From: Heterocephalus glaber
Lineage: Eukaryota; Chordata; Mammalia; Rodentia; Bathyergidae
Direction of reading: 5' to 3'
Assembly (NCBI RefSeq): GCF_000247695.1
Contig: NW_004624781.1
Location: forward strand, 4,778,672-4,842,671
DNA: 64,000 nt
The position numbers and the translations under genes were made by a program. Under the pieces are notes generated by a model, which had not been told where the DNA came from, made no database searches, and saw only the letters and a program-made list of their open reading frames with translations. Below, piece after piece: positions 33,899-56,194 of the stretch (position 1 is the first letter of the stretch; each line of letters begins with the position of its first letter).

Positions 33899-34048
33899 TT
33901 CTGTAATCTCAGCTACTCGGGTGGCTGAGGCAGAAGTATTACAAATTCAAGGCCAGCCTGGGCACCTTTGAAAGCACCTGTCTCAAAATAAAAAGTAAAA
34001 AGATAGGCTGGGGATGTAGATCAGGTCAAACCCTGGGTTCCATCCACA
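33899..34048 (+). repeat. B1+ID dimer SINE, 5'-truncated
   Basis: Starts at 'ctgtaatctcagctactcgg', with an ID-like tail 'ggctggggatgtagatcagg'. Inserted in L1 sequence. Confidence 0.75.
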
Positions 34049-34095
34049 GATAGATAGGTAGGTCGGCCGGTAGGTAGGTCGGAAGATAGATAATC
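34049..34095 (+). repeat. (GATA/TAGG)n simple repeat
   Basis: Interrupted tetranucleotide run (gata, tagg, tcgg units) grown from the tail of the SINE at 33.90 kb. Confidence 0.7.
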
Positions 34096-34506
34096 CATCT
34101 GACAAAAAATTACCATATTTGAAGTAAAAACCAAACCAAACTGTTTCCTTAAACTTCCACAGGATTTCTTATAGTAAGAAAAAGACCACAAGTCAAATGC
34201 AAACAACAGAAATACAAATTGTCAATAAATATATGAAAGCATTCAACCTTATTCCTAACAAAGGAACACAACCAAAATTACAAACTGCTAGTTTTCCATT
34301 AATCACCATGGCAAAAACTAAATAATGAGGTAATTATATGTCAAGAAAGGAACAGGGAGATGAAAAGCAATTTGATAATTGCTGTCAAGACTTTGAATAC
34401 AGTCCTTAACCAAAACTTCCAGTGCTAGGAATGAATTTGTTGAATGACTATTCTACATGAGGATGCACACTACAGGGTTACCTGGAATAGCAGAAATGGA
34501 AAACTC

Positions 34507-34680
34507 AGCCAGATGTGCTGGCATGGGCCTGTAATCCCAGACCCCAAGGAGGCTGAGGCAGCAGGCCAAACCCAACCCGGGCAACCCATCCAGACCCTGA
34601 CTCAAAATTTAAAATGATGCAGCTCAGTGTGAAGGCTGGGGTTCAATCCCTAACACCAAAACAAACAAAACAAAACCCTG
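34507..34680 (+). repeat. B1+ID dimer SINE
   Basis: 'agccagatgtgctggcatgg' head and a short ID tail 'gttcaatccctaacacc', within L1 sequence. Confidence 0.75.
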
Positions 34681-34777
34681 AAAATTCAAATATCTATCAG
34701 TGCAATCCAGTTAAAAATTTTTAATTCCATTATAGAATTAAATGCTATACAATTATTTTTTTAAAAATCTATACAGG

Positions 34778-34865
34778 GCCAGCAATGTAGCTCATTGGTA
34801 GAGTACTTGCCTAGCATGTATAGGTACTGGGTTCAATCCCCACACACAAAAAATAATTAATTTAA
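34778..34865 (+). repeat. ID-like SINE
   Basis: 'ccagcaatgtagctcattgg', 'gagtacttgcctagcatgta', 'gttcaatcccc', A-rich tail. Confidence 0.8.
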
Positions 34866-35378
34866 ATTAAAACAAAAATAAGAAACCTATATACTGTATA
34901 TGATAATACTTGATAAAAGGATAAAATTCATTTCCAGACAAATACATATACACACAGAAAAATTCTGTGAAGCTACTTAAAAAAGTGTTAATAATGGTTG
35001 CCTCAGCAGATCCAAGTGGAAAGTGGACAGAAATGGGAAAAGAACTTCTCTTTTTACTGCTCGGATGTAAAGTCTGAATTTTTTCCAAACACAGGTATAA
35101 CTTCAGCCACTTTTTAAAAAATGAACTCAACAAAAGATTATCTCCCATTGAACAAAAAAGACACAAACTTCCAAGTAGGTTTTCTTTCTTCAAACATTTA
35201 CTGAACACAAACACCATTTTTCCTTTTACACAGTAAGATCGTTAGTTTCAAATTAGCTATTAGGACTGTCAATTGCCATGAAATTAAAAATGATCCTACA
35301 TGTCAAACTCAAATAGAAAATGCCATGCAATATATAAATCACTAAGAGACCTCTGGTGTAATCAGCAACTTTACTATG

Positions 35379-35384
35379 TTTATT
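35379..35384 (-). terminator. FEM1B: Candidate FEM1B polyadenylation signal
   Basis: AATAAA on the - strand (TTTATT on +), about 4.3 kb after the FEM1B stop and just before L1 debris. Chosen over nearer copies because the mRNA is known to be long. Not proven by sequence alone. Confidence 0.35.
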
Positions 35385-36426
35385 AAAGTCACATAAACGG
35401 TTTGACAAAAGTGCACAATAGAATGACATCACTGGCTTGTTATAGATCACAGTGAATTACTAGAATACAAAAATGTAGCCCCTCTACATGAGGTCTGCAG
35501 AACGGGGTGAGTATTATAAAGGGCAGGATCTTTGCAAGGGGTTCGGCCAGTCAGGTTCTATTCCCCCACCACGTACCTCTGAAAAGACTGGTTAGGAAAG
35601 CTGAGGCTTTTACCCTCATCTCTTCTCCTCTACCAATTACTAAGCAACCACAAAAAGGCCATGCACAAATTTTACAACCTGATAAAGAATAGTAGATACA
35701 AAAACCTGTTCACTGCACCACTTGGCAATCTTGCATCTTCGCTCCTTCATTGTTCTGATTAGGTCATGTGTCACACGACTCACCCCTAGAGGAGCTGTTA
35801 GTAATTTAGCAACATTCACCCCTGCACACACATAAAGATATGCCCCATAACCATCAAGTCACTGTCCTTTCCCTGTACAGTAACACAAAGGTACACTCCA
35901 CAAACCTAGGACCAGACCACATTTCTTTACAGTGTAAAAAATGAACATATCACCATTATCAGGGCAGTATTTGTTTCCAGTTCTATATTTGGGGGAGGGG
36001 ACATGGTACAACCCAGGCCATCTGAAGGTTTGGGTGAGCCTACAAGTGTCTCCCAAAGCCCTGCAAGGTGGTGACACACAGAATGAGGCGTGTACTGCTC
36101 TCAAGAGATGACCTGCAGAACAAACCTGTAGGAATGAACACAGCTTAAAATCTTGTGGACTAAATATTTTAATAGAGCAGAAGGCAGAGTGTTGTGTTCT
36201 TTACCCCCTTTAATGTTACAGTATGGTCAGTGAGAAACAATATTCATCTGTGGACTCACATAGCTGTCTGGCCTGAAAAGGAACAGAAAATCTACCTTAA
36301 GAGCCAGGCCTTGACTTCTGTCTACTCACTAGTTGGGCTGCTTCTAAACCCAGAAACTGTAACCCAAGGTCCACCAACTCACTCCTCATGCTGCCCACTT
36401 CAAAAAAAAATACATAGAAATTCTCC

Positions 36427-36518
36427 TGCTTGCCAGGGATTTAACTCAGTGGTGCCGCCTGGCTCGAAAGCACAAGGTCCCAAGTTCCATCCCCAGTACC
36501 AAAAAAATAAAAAAAAAA
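36427..36518 (+). repeat. tRNA-derived SINE in FEM1B 3'UTR
   Basis: 'ccagggatttaactcagtgg' (A-box region) and 'caagttccatccccagtacc' (B-box region) with an A-rich tail. Direct repeats of 'aaattctcct' flank it. Antisense to FEM1B. Confidence 0.85.
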
Positions 36519-37618
36519 TTCTCCTCCTGAATAGTCTAAAGTAGTCTTATTCAGAGTAGCTGCCTCAATTATGGCAACTGAGGGATGGATCTGCTGCCCA
36601 CTCCTTGACTTATGGACTTATGTAAATGCAAATTCAATTTCAACTCCATTAAAAGCAGAAAACCCAGTCTCACAGGATTTGTAAATGAAAGCATCCACGT
36701 GAGCCTGTAGTTACTCCAGATTTACATGACAATTCCCAAGCAGGACAGAGAAGTCTTGAGCAAATCTGTAACACTATCAAGGAAGAGTTACAATTCAAAG
36801 CATAATTCTATCAGTAATAAACAGCAAAGGTAAAAGTGCCTACAAAATGAAGACAGCTTGGCGTTCTCAGTGAGCTGAGATACAGAACTATCTCGCCTTT
36901 CTTACCTATTTATTTTCCTTTTAAAAAATTACGTTTATGAAGGATTTGGCTAACATTTTAAAATAGTCCGACAAAAAAATGTAAAAAACAGGCATATAGA
37001 TCAATTGTTTCAAGAATGGCTTTATCTTTCATAATGGGTATCTGGATTGATACAAGACAGAATTAAATCCTTACCAAGATAGTGCACAATATACTACTAC
37101 ACTATAGTTTTTTAAATCGTTACCATTAGCACAGTTCATAGTTTATTCTGCTGTCTTCACACTCCCTCCAACTTTGTCAGTATTTCAATCAGCATGATTT
37201 ACTTTCTCCAGCTTTCAGTCTTCCCTTCTCCTAAATGGTTATTAAACTGATGTCTGAATATGTACATATAATTATCCTCATTTTATAAATGAGTAATGTC
37301 TAAAATAGTGCTGGCCCTGGCAGCCAAGGGGATGAAATGTATTATTGAAACATGCAACATCACCTGATAATTTGAGTGTTTAAAAATCATATACATTAAA
37401 AATGGAACCAACTGAATACCAAGTATCAAGCCATTCCTCAGACTGTCAAATATGCAGGCCTCAGAGTACGAAAATAAAGAGTCTGACCTGAGCTTTCCGA
37501 GTCATGGTTCACTTACCTTCAGGAAGTGCATTTTCTCGTAGATGCAGAGAAAAAGGTACAGTATTTCCTTGATACACACCAGGAAGATCAAGGAAGGTCA
37601 ATAATATCCAGATTAAGG

Positions 37619-37707
37619 ATTTTTTTTGGTCCCGGGGATTGAACTCGGGACCTTGTGCTTGCAAGGCAGGCGCCAGAACCACTGAGCTAAATCCCCAGCC
37701 CAAGGAT
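37619..37707 (-). repeat. tRNA-derived SINE in FEM1B 3'UTR
   Basis: 'ggtcccggggattgaactcg', 'accactgagctaaatcccca'. 'aaggattttttt' occurs on both sides as target duplication. Same strand as FEM1B. Confidence 0.85.
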
Positions 37708-37822
37708 TTTTTTTGAGACAAGGTCTCACTATGTAATTCAGGCTGGCCTCAAACTCACAGCAATCCTCCTGCCTCAGTCTCCCAGGTGCTGGAATTACAT
37801 GCATGTTCTACCACACCTACCC
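37708..37822 (-). repeat. B1-like SINE
   Basis: Reverse-strand copy 'tttgagacaaggtctcacta' to 'ctaccacacctacccagg', directly abutting the tRNA-SINE. Confidence 0.85.
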
Positions 37823-38090
37823 AGGGCTCATTTTAGTATCTCCCTTTAGGCCATCCTGAAAACCTTCCTCTTAAAATCTAAGGTTGGGCAAATGGAAATC
37901 TATTACCATGATAGGATTTACCATCAAAACATTCCTAGCTGAACCAAGATACACAGTAGAAAAACAGCAACTGTATCACACATCCTTGGGGGAAGAAGTT
38001 TTTAAAGTCTCCCCTTCCACCCTGCAAAAAAGCATTTCATCTCATGGGGTTATCTCTATTTAAGGCCCTAGGTGTGGATTTTGGCTTGGT

Positions 38091-38202
38091 CGGTTTTTTT
38101 GGTTTTTTGTTTTGTTTTGGGTACCGGGGATCAAACTCAGGTCCTTGAGCTTGCGCACCAGGCGGTGAAACCACTGAGCTAAATCCCTGGCCCCGGCTTG
38201 GT
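38091..38202 (-). repeat. tRNA-derived SINE in FEM1B 3'UTR
   Basis: 'gggtaccggggatcaaactc', 'accactgagctaaatccctg'; flanked by direct repeats 'ggcttggtc'. Confidence 0.88.
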
Positions 38203-39711
38203 CATTGTTTTAACACTGATCCAACTGCAACCTTTCTCTTATATTTTACAAAGCAATATCCGTATATGAAATGGTAATTGAAATCTTGTGTTTTAAAGTT
38301 TATACTTGATGTTGCTACATCATTAGAACACTTATCATTAAAGAAAAAAAGCTGAAGATCTTCACTTACAGTACCATGCACTATGAGTAGGCTAAGGCAT
38401 TCATTTGGCACTAGAGAGAAAATTAAGAGACAGTTAACTTTACTTTCGTTATCATTTTTAACACCAATAGAAATAGGTGAATACCTTTTGCTTGAATTCC
38501 TTCCACACTTTAATCACAGAATGCTCTTTTAGATTGATAGTTTAAAATGCTACTATTAAAACAAGAAAGCATAAAGACCTCTGTATAGCCTGTCAAAATA
38601 ACTGACATTTTGTGGTAGAAAATTTTGCAGCTCCATCAAAATACCTTTCAAGTGGCATTGAAAATTGTTTTCATCATCAAAAACATTCAAATTTTGTATA
38701 CATACCAGACTAGTGATTTTTCTACCTCTTATAATGGACTAAAAAGTGAAAAAAATTTTAAAATAACCTGGCTCCTTTTCATCAGTCATAAACACCTTAC
38801 TAGGGAAGCACAATGCCCTCTGGAAAAGCAGTATCCAAATTTTAAAAGATTTAACACGAAGAAATGGAGAAGGGCACAGAAAGAGAATACATGACTATAT
38901 TGTGATAACTTATTTCATAAGAAAACACAGCATTTATGTCTACCTGTCTGTGAGGTGAATCAAATGCAGCTGGATGCAACTTAGGCAAAGTGCATTAGAA
39001 CAGAGACTTCAAAAAATTCAAGCCTAAAGGCAGGGCCCCTCAAAATTCTCTTGAGAAGGCTGGTTTGAGATTATCACTTTGAACACACTACTCATCATAA
39101 TGCAATGCATTTAACTTTCTAAATTTGCAGCTATTAATAAACTAGCACTTTTGTCTGGTTATTGTGTAGCTATATTTCTTAAGTCCTCCTGCTGTTAGAA
39201 TGCGTTGTCTCCCTCCACATACATGACAGAAGAGTGAAGACTACAGTACATGTGCATAACACCTGGACCTCCCACTGCTTTCAGCAGTCCTTTTTGGTTC
39301 TTTTTCTTCACGCAATCCTCAAACTGCTGCATGGGAAACAACTGACACAGGCCTAACAGAAATACTGTTGTAGGCAGCTGTTTAAAACATTATGAACTTG
39401 AAATCATAAACATCCCTTATTACATAAACAAAGTATTGTATATTTGTTTCTTAAAAAAAAAAGACATGTAAGAAACCGACAGCCAAACGCCTTAGATTAC
39501 AGCTACACCTTAACAATGTGGCTTGGTTTAAAGTGTGTCTGAAGTCAATTAACTCAGAGGCAAGAAGACCAAAGACAGAACAAAGGGAGGATGGGTTGAA
39601 AGGAAGAGGGTGGAAAGCAAAGCACAATTTATGAACACATAATTCTATTGTCTGTGATTAAAGTCCTTTACTTTTTAGCACCACAATAAACGATTTTACA
39701 TAGCCAGTCAC

Positions 39712-49320
<9,609 letters not shown>

Positions 49321-50224
49321 AGGGGATCGAGCGAGGACTCTGAACAGGTGGGCCAGACAGCCCACTCCACCTTATTCCAGACAGTGCAGACCCATCCCTC
49401 TCCGTCCCTGATGGAGGCTTAGGGTGGGGAGCACCCACAGGATCCATTTTAGGAAAGGGGACATCTGCGAGCCCCTCAAAATATGACAGGGCGTGAGAGT
49501 AGCTGCACCCCGCTCTGAATAGGCCATGGGAGTCCGGCCTGCCCTCCTAGGGGAGGGAATAAGTGTGTGGGGAAGATAGGGAGCCCCGAGGGGCAGGCAA
49601 GGAAGGAAGGAGGAAGGAGTACCGTGGTCAGACAGCAAGTCTCTAATGCTCAGCACCTCCCCTTTCTCACGTTCCTCACAAGATTATTATTAGGGTTTGA
49701 AAAGGTCATGTATCCAGCGAATACTAGAACTACTATGCACCAGGTTTTGCTTAGCACTAGAGCTTGGATAGTAGGCTGGTCCCTTCTGTCCAGGAACTTG
49801 TGTTGGGGTCTTGCCCAGGGGAAAGCAAACAAGAAAACAAATGATAGGCGAGTCCCATCGACTTAGTATCTTAGCAATCTCTATGAAGCCAATGAACTAG
49901 AGTAACGGAGGTGTGGGAAGGGGGACTAATTTAGTTTGAGTGGTCAGACAAGACCTTCCTGATAGGTGACAAGAGCAGAGGCTACTGTGGGAAAAACCAA
50001 TACAGAATCCCAGAGCAGGGAACGTCTGTGGCCCAAAAAGGTCAGTGTGGCTGCAGCGGAGCCCCCCACAGGAAGAGAGCTGAAAGATGGAGTCAGCAGC
50101 AGGCAAGTCATGTTAGGGCCCAGAGACCCATGACAAAGGGGTTTAAATTCTACTCAGCCATGGGCGCATTTGAAGAGTTTTGAGCAGCAAAGTGACAAGA
50201 TATTTATGTTTTTAAAAAGATGAC

Positions 50225-50368
50225 TGTGAACTAGGCGTATGGCACACGCCTCTGATCCCAGCACTTGGGAGGCTGAAGCAGGAGGATCGCTGTGAATTTG
50301 AGGCCAGCCTGAGCTACATAATGAGAACCCCATCTCACAAAACTAAATAGAAAACAGAACAAAAAATG
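50225..50368 (+). repeat. B1-like SINE
   Basis: 'actaggcgtatggcacacgc' to 'gaaccccatctcacaaaac'. Confidence 0.85.
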
Positions 50369-51317
50369 ACCACCATGGTCACTGTGTGGGAAGTAAACTG
50401 TAGGAGGCAAAAAATAAAAGCAGAGAGGCCAGGCTGGAGGAGAGGCTTAGATCAGGATGGTAGGATGGATCAGAAGAGCTGGAGCTCCTGGAGCAGTGAC
50501 AGAAAACACAAGCACGGTATGGAAGTTTCTTGCTCTCCCCAGCCTCTTCCTCCAAGGACAACATCTCCCTAGGGGACAAATGTATTTACTGGGCTCCAAG
50601 GGACAGGTCTGCACCTCACAATATCACAGATTACTTGAACTGAACCATTACCACCTGTGGAGGTGATGTGACAACATCACCTCCACTGCAGAGCTCCTGG
50701 AGGGGTTGTAGGCAGTCCTCCCACTCCCATTCCACAGCAGATCCCTATACAAATAGTAGATCTTTCCTCCTAAGTAAAACAAACAAAAGCAGCCTTGGAA
50801 GGAATGGCTGAAAATGAGATTTACTGGTCATATCTCTGAAAGAGCTGGTGAACAAACAGGGAAATCTGGCTGGTTTCATTCTGAGGCTTCAGAGGTGAAA
50901 GAACATCCAGTTTTTGATGGGCTACCCCATACTGTTTGGCCTCAGGGGCCTTAGCCATGACACACTCAAATGGTGACCTGGGGCTTTCAGATTCTGGCTT
51001 CCTTCTCTACCTCTTCTGCCTTTCTCCATCTCCCTGCCCCACACCCCTGGGCATGGAGAAGCACCTTCTCCCTTCATCCTCCCTGGGAAAGACCTCCTCA
51101 TGGCCATTTGCCCCACTAATCCCTGCATCATTCTCTTCCCATCTGGCTTTTTGAAGATGATTTAAAAGTCCAGACACAGGCCTCTTGTTCCAGTTTTGTT
51201 TTCTAAGAAAGACAATGGAAGGGGATGTAAAAAGAATTGAGATGTGTCATATATGTGTACCAACTCCCCAAAATAAATATAATCATTATGTACTGCAAAC
51301 ATATAAAAATTAAAATT

Positions 51318-51440
51318 AATAAAAATGTATTTGAGAAGGGTCTCGCTACATAGCTCAGGCTGGCCTTGAACTCACAGCAATCCTCCTGCCTCAGCCTCCC
51401 AAGTGCTGGGATTATAGGCATGCACCACCATGCCCTGCGA
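51318..51440 (-). repeat. B1-like SINE
   Basis: 'tttgagaagggtctcgctac' to 'catgcaccaccatgccctgc', reverse strand. Confidence 0.85.
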
Positions 51441-52568
51441 AAAAGTTTTAAATCAAAGACACCTGATTTGTTCAGATATTCACTGTTCACAAACAGACTT
51501 CCCTCTTCGTCACACTGCCCTCCTCGCCCTTGTTTGGTGGCATAACTGGAGAGGTGCTTGGAGGGGGGACTAGACCGACAGCCACACCCACAAAGGGTTC
51601 AGAACTTGGAATGTGTGGCCTCCACCTCAGATGGGAATAAGTCTCTGCTACAGCCACTCAAGGTCAGCAGCCTGGGGCTGCTGTTTTCTTCTATATTTAA
51701 CACAGTTGCTGAGTACAAGGTTCTGACCTCCTTTGATTGCTCAACAGCCATTGCTGATGGCAGACTATTTGGTTGCCTCTATTTACCTGGCCCCAGAGGA
51801 GGACATTTCTGTGGTCAGCTTGGGCAAATCCAGAGAGAGGAAACATAAACAGGACAAGACTGCTTTTCCAAAGGCCAGAGCCCAGAAAGAGTGCGCTTCC
51901 TACCTATTGAACTCTCCCTGGATAGAAAACCACCGAACGAGTGAAAAATAGTACAACATTATGACGAGACAGAACCTGACAGGAGTGGATTTCCTAGTGA
52001 TGGGGAACTGAACTGTAGACTTTACCTGGACAAAGGCAAGATGCTGATCTTTTCCAGCACTTTGCTTCAAGGGATTGTGGTGGCCGATGAGCAGAACTGG
52101 CTATACCTTTACCTCTCAAGGCATATTCCTTCTTCCAAGCTGGGATGACTCAGCCTTGCAGCTCTGAGGCAGTGAGTTTCTCAGATTTTATAGAGAGGAC
52201 AGGCAAATGCTATGTTTCAAGCACTCATTTGTGTCCGACAACCGTCCCACACTGTAAAGGAAGAGGAGGAGTCCATCTTGGACCCCCAGGCCTAAGGCTG
52301 GCTGTTGCTTTGGGCAAGTTTCTTCAGCTGTGTAGTGGGTTTCAGTACTCTGTGTGCAGGGCTGTGAGATGGGACTTTGCAAGCTCCTTGGCCACCCCTG
52401 GTGCTAGTTTCCCTCCTCCCACCCACCCAGGCAGTCTCCCTTCTGCTGTACCATTAACCTGCTCATCAGAGGGCTTTGCACCCCGTCTGCATTTTCTCCG
52501 CAGCAGAATGTGAGTAAATCCAGTGTATAGGAGCTGGGGGGTTAGTCAACAAGAGGTCAAAAATTCCA

Positions 52569-52654
52569 ACAAAGCCGAGGATTTAGCTCAGTGTCACCAC
52601 ACCTGCCTCACAAGCCTGAGGTCCTGAGTTCAATCCCCGGTACAAAAAAAAATC
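52569..52654 (+). repeat. tRNA-derived SINE
   Basis: 'gccgaggatttagctcagtg', 'gagttcaatccccggtac', A tail. Target duplication 'tccaacaaagc' on both sides. Confidence 0.9.
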
Positions 52655-53659
52655 CAACAAAGCTACAGAAGAAAGATGTCGCAGATCACAGTGACAAAAC
52701 AAGGTGTGTTGCCTGTTCCTTGCAGTACTGGGACCTCGTCGTGTTAGGGCCCAGGTTCCTGGTAACAATAACATAGTCAGGGATCATCGCTGCAGGGATG
52801 GGGAAAGAGGGGGAATCCTGGGCCTTTTCCTACTGCTCATCAGAAGCATGATTTGTGTTTTCTCCTGGGACAGCCAGGGACTTAGAAGCCAACTTTGCTA
52901 CAAACCATGACCTTCACTTGGGCCTACAGATGCCCAATAGGTAACTAAAAGCAAAACGAAGTTTGACTTTCATCCCTTGTTGCTATAAATCTTGGATCAA
53001 ATCTCCTCTTATCTCTGCACATAGATGCCAGTCATCTAGGGAGTGTCTGAAAGTTGGCAAAACAAGATTGATTAGCCCTAAATTACAACATCAAATCCCC
53101 CTTCAGGGCTGAGGACACCAAGATAGGAGGTTTTCAGGGACATTCAGGCATACTGGAAGCCTCCAGCCACTGTCCTGAACCTCTGATCCCCTGGATTCCA
53201 GGGAAGGCGGAGTCCACATGACTGAGACCCCCACAGACAGATAGTCCTCTCCTGGAAGGGAACCGTCCCTCCCTCAGCCATAAAGATTCCAGAGCCACGA
53301 CACCAGGGCTGTGATAATCATCACCAACCGGACCCCAGGCCACCTCGAAAAGCTGGCCTCCCACCTTTGAGGGTGAGCCAGTCTGAACCCCTGAATCAAG
53401 CGTGTGCCCTCCAGCTACCTAGGCTGGAGTCCTTTCCTATCTTCCCTCTAGCTTTCCAGTTCAAGCTTTTTTTTTCTATAGATGTATGATTTTGTTTTAA
53501 TTTCCATTATTACTAAAAGCAAAGCCCCAAGCTAGGAGGTGATGGGCCTGCCGGGACAGCAGTGTGAAGCAGCACGTCTGCTGGGTTCTGGTCCTGGCTT
53601 CCCTGGACAGTGGCACCAAGCAGGTATTGTGGGACCGTGCCTGAGATGACACTGTCCAG

Positions 53660-53850
53660 CCCTTATTGAATGCGTATCTGTGCCCAGCACCGCAGCAACC
53701 ACTTTACATGGGTCAGCACCATAAATCTACACAAGTCTCTGAAGCGCATGCCAGGGTCACTGCCACGTGCTGACCACAGGGAGCTGTTGAACAGTTTGTG
53801 GCCTTTTAACTGCTGTGTGCTGGACAGTCAGGATTGGAACCCAGGCTGTT
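53660..53850 (+). repeat. MIR-like fragment
   Basis: 'tgcccagcaccgcagcaacc' and 'tttacatgggtcagcaccat' resemble a diverged MIR 5' half. Confidence 0.4.
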
Positions 53851-54237
53851 GGAGCCCTTCCAGACCTGCTACCATCCTCCTGTGCCTCCTTTTAGCCCCT
53901 GTCTGCTGTCCCTGCCCAGCCTGTCCTCTGCAGTTAGGATGCCAGAGGTCCGGGTGCAGGGGTCCTGGTCACTTCACCTGGGCCCTGGTGCCAGTTGCTA
54001 ATCAGCCGTCCTGTGCCGTGGAGGGGCTGCCCAGGTCCAAAGCCAAGCCAAAGCCAGCTCCTGGAGCTCGAAGTCAGCTCAGTGCCACTTTATGCCTTGT
54101 TTGGAAGCCTCATCTTTTTCTAATGATAACTCGTTTCTGTCCAGCACCTTACAATCTTCACAGTGCTCGCCCAACCTCCGCATGCAGCACCAACAAAACT
54201 AGGACCAGGGTGACACAGGTGTGACAACTCTGCCAGC

Positions 54238-54365
54238 ATTCTAGCACCACTGCTTGCTGGCTGTGTGATGCTGGAAGCTTCTCAAAGCCTTGGTTTCCCT
54301 ATCTGTGAAATGGGGTTAATAATTGTGCCTGGCTGGAGGATTGAAACACACACACAGCACTTGAG
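54238..54365 (+). repeat. MIR SINE
   Basis: 'ttgctggctgtgtgatgctg', 'ttggtttccctatctgtgaa', 'atggggttaataattgtgcc'. Confidence 0.7.
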
Positions 54366-54784
54366 CTCTGTGCATGGCGCCTGTTGTTAGCTCAACTTGC
54401 TAGCCTGACCCCAACTCTGTGGGAAGAGACAAAGCAAGTCAGTTCTTGCCCCCAGTAAGGTTGAGTTTAAACCAGATGAACCCGAAGCCCTCTCACAGCT
54501 CCTTCAAGCTATGATTCCGCATGAGTCACAGGCATTTATGGGCTTGTTAGCTCTTTGCACTGTAGCAGTCTTTGAAGCCCTTGCCCTTCATATAGGGCTT
54601 TGAATACAGCTGGCCGTCCCACCGGACAATGCTAGCTCATAACGATAATCCCTGCCTCATCCATGCTAAATGGATGCTTTCTATGGAGCATTGGCATAGT
54701 ACCCAGCCTCAAGTAGCCACCTGATAAATTATGATGACTACTGTTATCCCATCTTAGAACAGTAAGACTCCCGAACTGAGTCAT

Positions 54785-54920
54785 GAGAAGCATGGATTCT
54801 GGAGCCACACTGCCTGTGTTCATCCTGATACTGATCCTGTGTGTGGCCCCTGCAGCAAGTGAATGGACCATGCTATGCCTTGGTTTCCCCATCTGTGAGA
54901 GGGGCGTGATGATCACAGCC
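54785..54920 (+). repeat. MIR SINE
   Basis: 'gcatggattctggagccaca', 'ccttggtttccccatctgtg'. The open frame here (54783-55082) is the repeat, not a gene. Confidence 0.7.
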
Positions 54921-55714
54921 ACTGCCTACCAGGGCTCCAGTGCAGAGCAAGCCGCCTCGAGCTGCGCCCACCCTATGTGTGGTGGATGTAGGTGCTCCTT
55001 GTCATCTGCAGCCGAGGAGACCCGCCCCCAGACACGGCAAGCACCATCCCCAAGCTGCCATGGCACTGGGATCCAGGCCTAGGTGGGACTGAGTCTGGAG
55101 CCTTGTTTTAGGCCCTGTGGCTGCCCCATGGCACCTGTGTATGGCCAACAGTCCCTTCTTCATCCTCTTTCCTGCCAAAGGAGCCCCCATGGAGGAGATT
55201 TCGGGGAGGACAGTGAGCCAGCACAGAGCCCTCTGGGGTGAGAGAGACTCCAGGAAGCTCTCCAGTTACAAGGCAGGAGAAGGACATCCGGCCAGGTCAC
55301 ACATCTGGCTGTGGTACACATCTGACAGGGCCGCTTTAGCATTCACCAGGGCCTTGAGCCAGAAGCCTGGGCTGCAACCCTGACCTGGCCCATTAATGTC
55401 GCCCTGGAAGCCAGCCCCACCTCCCCCAGAGAAAGGCTCTGGCCTTGCCCATGACGGAGGACGTTTTCCATTTCTGAGGCCTGATTCACCTGGAGACCAG
55501 ACCAGACAGACCTGAAAGTGAGGAGAAAACAAACCAGAGCAGAGCTGGGCGGGACCAGAGCAGGAGCTGGGAGGAGAGGGAAAAAGAGAGGGAGAGGCAG
55601 CTGCCTGAATGAGGAGCTCATATAACACAGCCGCCCCCCAACCAGTTTCTCTTCCCCAAAGCCACTTTGATTAATTCAAACATGGGTCCAGAAAAATGCT
55701 GTCTGTATTTTTCT

Positions 55715-55910
55715 TTCCTAGTACCGGGGACTGAAACTTCACCCAGCCTTTTACATCCTTTACATCCCCAGCCTTTAAAAAAAAAATTTATTTTTAGACA
55801 GGGTCTCACTAAATCACAAAATTGCCCAGTCCAGGGTTGAACTTGTGATCCTCCTGCCTTAGCCTGCCAGAGTGCTGGGCTTACAAGCATTTACCTACAT
55901 GCCCAGCATA
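55715..55910 (-). repeat. B1+ID dimer SINE
   Basis: 'agtaccggggactgaaactt', 'catccccagccttt', then a reverse B1 part 'gacagggtctcactaaatca' to 'tacctacatgcccagc'. The ID part has a small internal duplication ('ttacatcc'). Confidence 0.75.
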
Positions 55911-56007
55911 AAAATGCTGAGGACTTTGCACTTCTGGATAGCTTGTTTTGATTTTCAAAGACATTTTGTACAAATACCTTGATTTGGTTTGATTTTGGTT
56001 GTTTGTT

Positions 56008-56125
56008 TTATTTTTTGAGACAGGGTCTCCCTATGTAGCTCAGGCTGGCCTTGAACTCACTATGGCTAGCTTCAAACTTGTAGCAATCCTCCTGTGAGAG
56101 CCTCCTAAGTGCTAGGCACAAATAC
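56008..56125 (-). repeat. B1-like SINE
   Basis: 'ttttttgagacagggtctcc' to 'cctcctaagtgctaggc', with an internal duplication of the 'cttgaactcac' part. About 70 bases left of the ERV LTR. Confidence 0.8.
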
Positions 56126-56194
56126 CATGAACTTTGAGTTGTTTTAAACATAATTTACTTCTCTTATCATTATAAATAGCTAAGTTAGGTAGAA

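Larger units (their letters stand above)
33121..35110 (+). mobile_element. Old L1 fragments (L1M-like mosaic)
   Basis: AT-rich DNA with stretches resembling mammalian L1 ORF2 3' sequence, especially 34190-34330 (typical text around 'tatgaaagcattcaacctt') and 33150-33330. It is broken by a MIR at 33370-33570 and by SINEs at 33.90, 34.51 and 34.78 kb. Highly diverged and non-coding. Confidence 0.5.
35379..39711 (-). other. FEM1B: Probable FEM1B 3'UTR
   Basis: AT-rich, mostly unique sequence downstream of the stop. FEM1B is known for a multi-kilobase 3'UTR. The left limit is set at an AATAAA on the - strand (35384-35379), and old L1 sequence follows beyond 35.1 kb. Other - strand AATAAA candidates lie at 37147-37142, 36914-36909 and 31967-31962. 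Four SINEs interrupt it (36.42-36.52, 37.62-37.71, 37.71-37.82, 38.09-38.20 kb). Confidence 0.5.
49321..56190. other. Intergenic DNA upstream of FEM1B
   Basis: No gene is recognised. The stretch holds two B1-like SINEs, one tRNA-SINE, one B1+ID dimer, MIR pieces near 53.7, 54.3 and 54.85 kb, and another B1 next to the ERV. The remainder looks unique and non-coding. By human synteny the next gene in this direction would be CLN6, which is not reached. Confidence 0.6.

Noticed and set aside
54783..55082. 99-codon frame with a signal-peptide-like start
   Set aside because: It overlaps a MIR repeat; the hydrophobic start is chance translation of that repeat.
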